A stretch of DNA of 64,000 nt. Source: Vicugna pacos (lineage: Eukaryota > Chordata > Mammalia > Artiodactyla > Camelidae). The notes under the pieces are model-generated. The model had not been told where the DNA came from and did no database searches. It worked only from the letters and a program-made list of their open reading frames with translations. Below, piece after piece: positions 63,701 through 64,000 of this stretch. Position 1 is the first letter of the stretch; the number at the start of each line of letters is the position of its first letter. Where the stretch lies: NCBI RefSeq assembly GCF_048564905.1, contig NC_132995.1, positions 9,374,501 to 9,438,500 of the forward strand. The letters are read 5' to 3'. Made by a program: the position numbers and the translations under genes.

Positions 63701-64000
63701 GTGGAGGTCAGCCTGGAGTTTGGGAGGAAAGCGAGGAGTTGAGTGTGGGGATCCGGGAGATGGAGCTTGGGTTGAGTTGTGACCTGTTGGTAGACAGGAG
63801 CCACTGGTGTGGCTCGGTGAGTGTGGCGGTGACTGGGGTTGGGAGTGCTGGGCACTGAGAAGAAGAGGAAAAGCAGGTTTGGGGTGAGCACTCATGCGCT
63901 CAGAATCTGTGGGCTGAGTCTGGGGGAGTCCCAGCGAGGGCTTGGTGGGGCAAATGATTGGAGGCCCCAAGTTGGGGACCACAAGGGGGTTTTGGGCTTG

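Overview
This is a stretch of mammalian nuclear DNA carrying three spliced host genes, all read leftward (minus strand): the 3' end of CEACAM19 (right edge), CEACAM16 (about 41-48 kb) and all of BCL3 (about 7.1-16.5 kb). The order CEACAM19, CEACAM16, BCL3 matches the known layout of human 19q13, here in reverse. The organism is most likely a camelid. Six copies of a tRNA-derived SINE, with a polymerase III A box like TAGCTCAGTGGTAGAGC and a B box like GGTTCAATCC, look like the Vic-1-type SINE of camels, llamas and alpacas. No ruminant BovB-like element was noticed. The species cannot be fixed from the sequence alone.

Layout. 1-7.1 kb: L1 fragments, two MLT1 LTR fossils and tandem or CA-rich low-complexity DNA; no gene. 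7.1-16.5 kb: BCL3, nine coding exons with consensus splice sites; they join in frame to exactly 454 codons plus stop. The promoter lies in a dense CpG island (about 16.06-16.80 kb), and a second CpG-rich patch covers exon 7. Intron 2 holds a perfect NF-kB-type site and a STAT-type site. 16.6-40.5 kb: intergenic, full of MIR, L2, L1, MLT1 and SINE copies plus several degenerate minisatellites; no gene found. 40.5-49.5 kb: CEACAM16, five coding exons supported (signal peptide, N, A, B and second N domain); the last few codons are not resolved. The second N-domain exon sits between two arrays of a 42-43 bp minisatellite in opposite orientations. 49.5-61.5 kb: intergenic repeats, including a MER5-type DNA transposon cut by L1 and then by a SINE, and a perfect CRE. 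61.5-64 kb: the last three coding exons of CEACAM19 (cytoplasmic tail); the rest of the gene lies beyond the right edge.

How the genes act. BCL3 is a nuclear I-kappa-B family coactivator of p50/p52 NF-kB. CEACAM16 is a secreted protein of the inner-ear tectorial membrane. CEACAM19 is a membrane protein whose tail here carries an ITAM-like tyrosine pair. They are neighbours by ancestry rather than parts of one pathway. The most unusual structure is the pair of opposed minisatellite arrays around one CEACAM16 exon, part of a minisatellite family scattered over the window that resembles the chromosome-19 MSR1 type. No new enzyme or defence system was seen. Repeat family names come from memory of consensus sequences and repeat ends are approximate; exon ends were set base by base from splice sites and reading phase.
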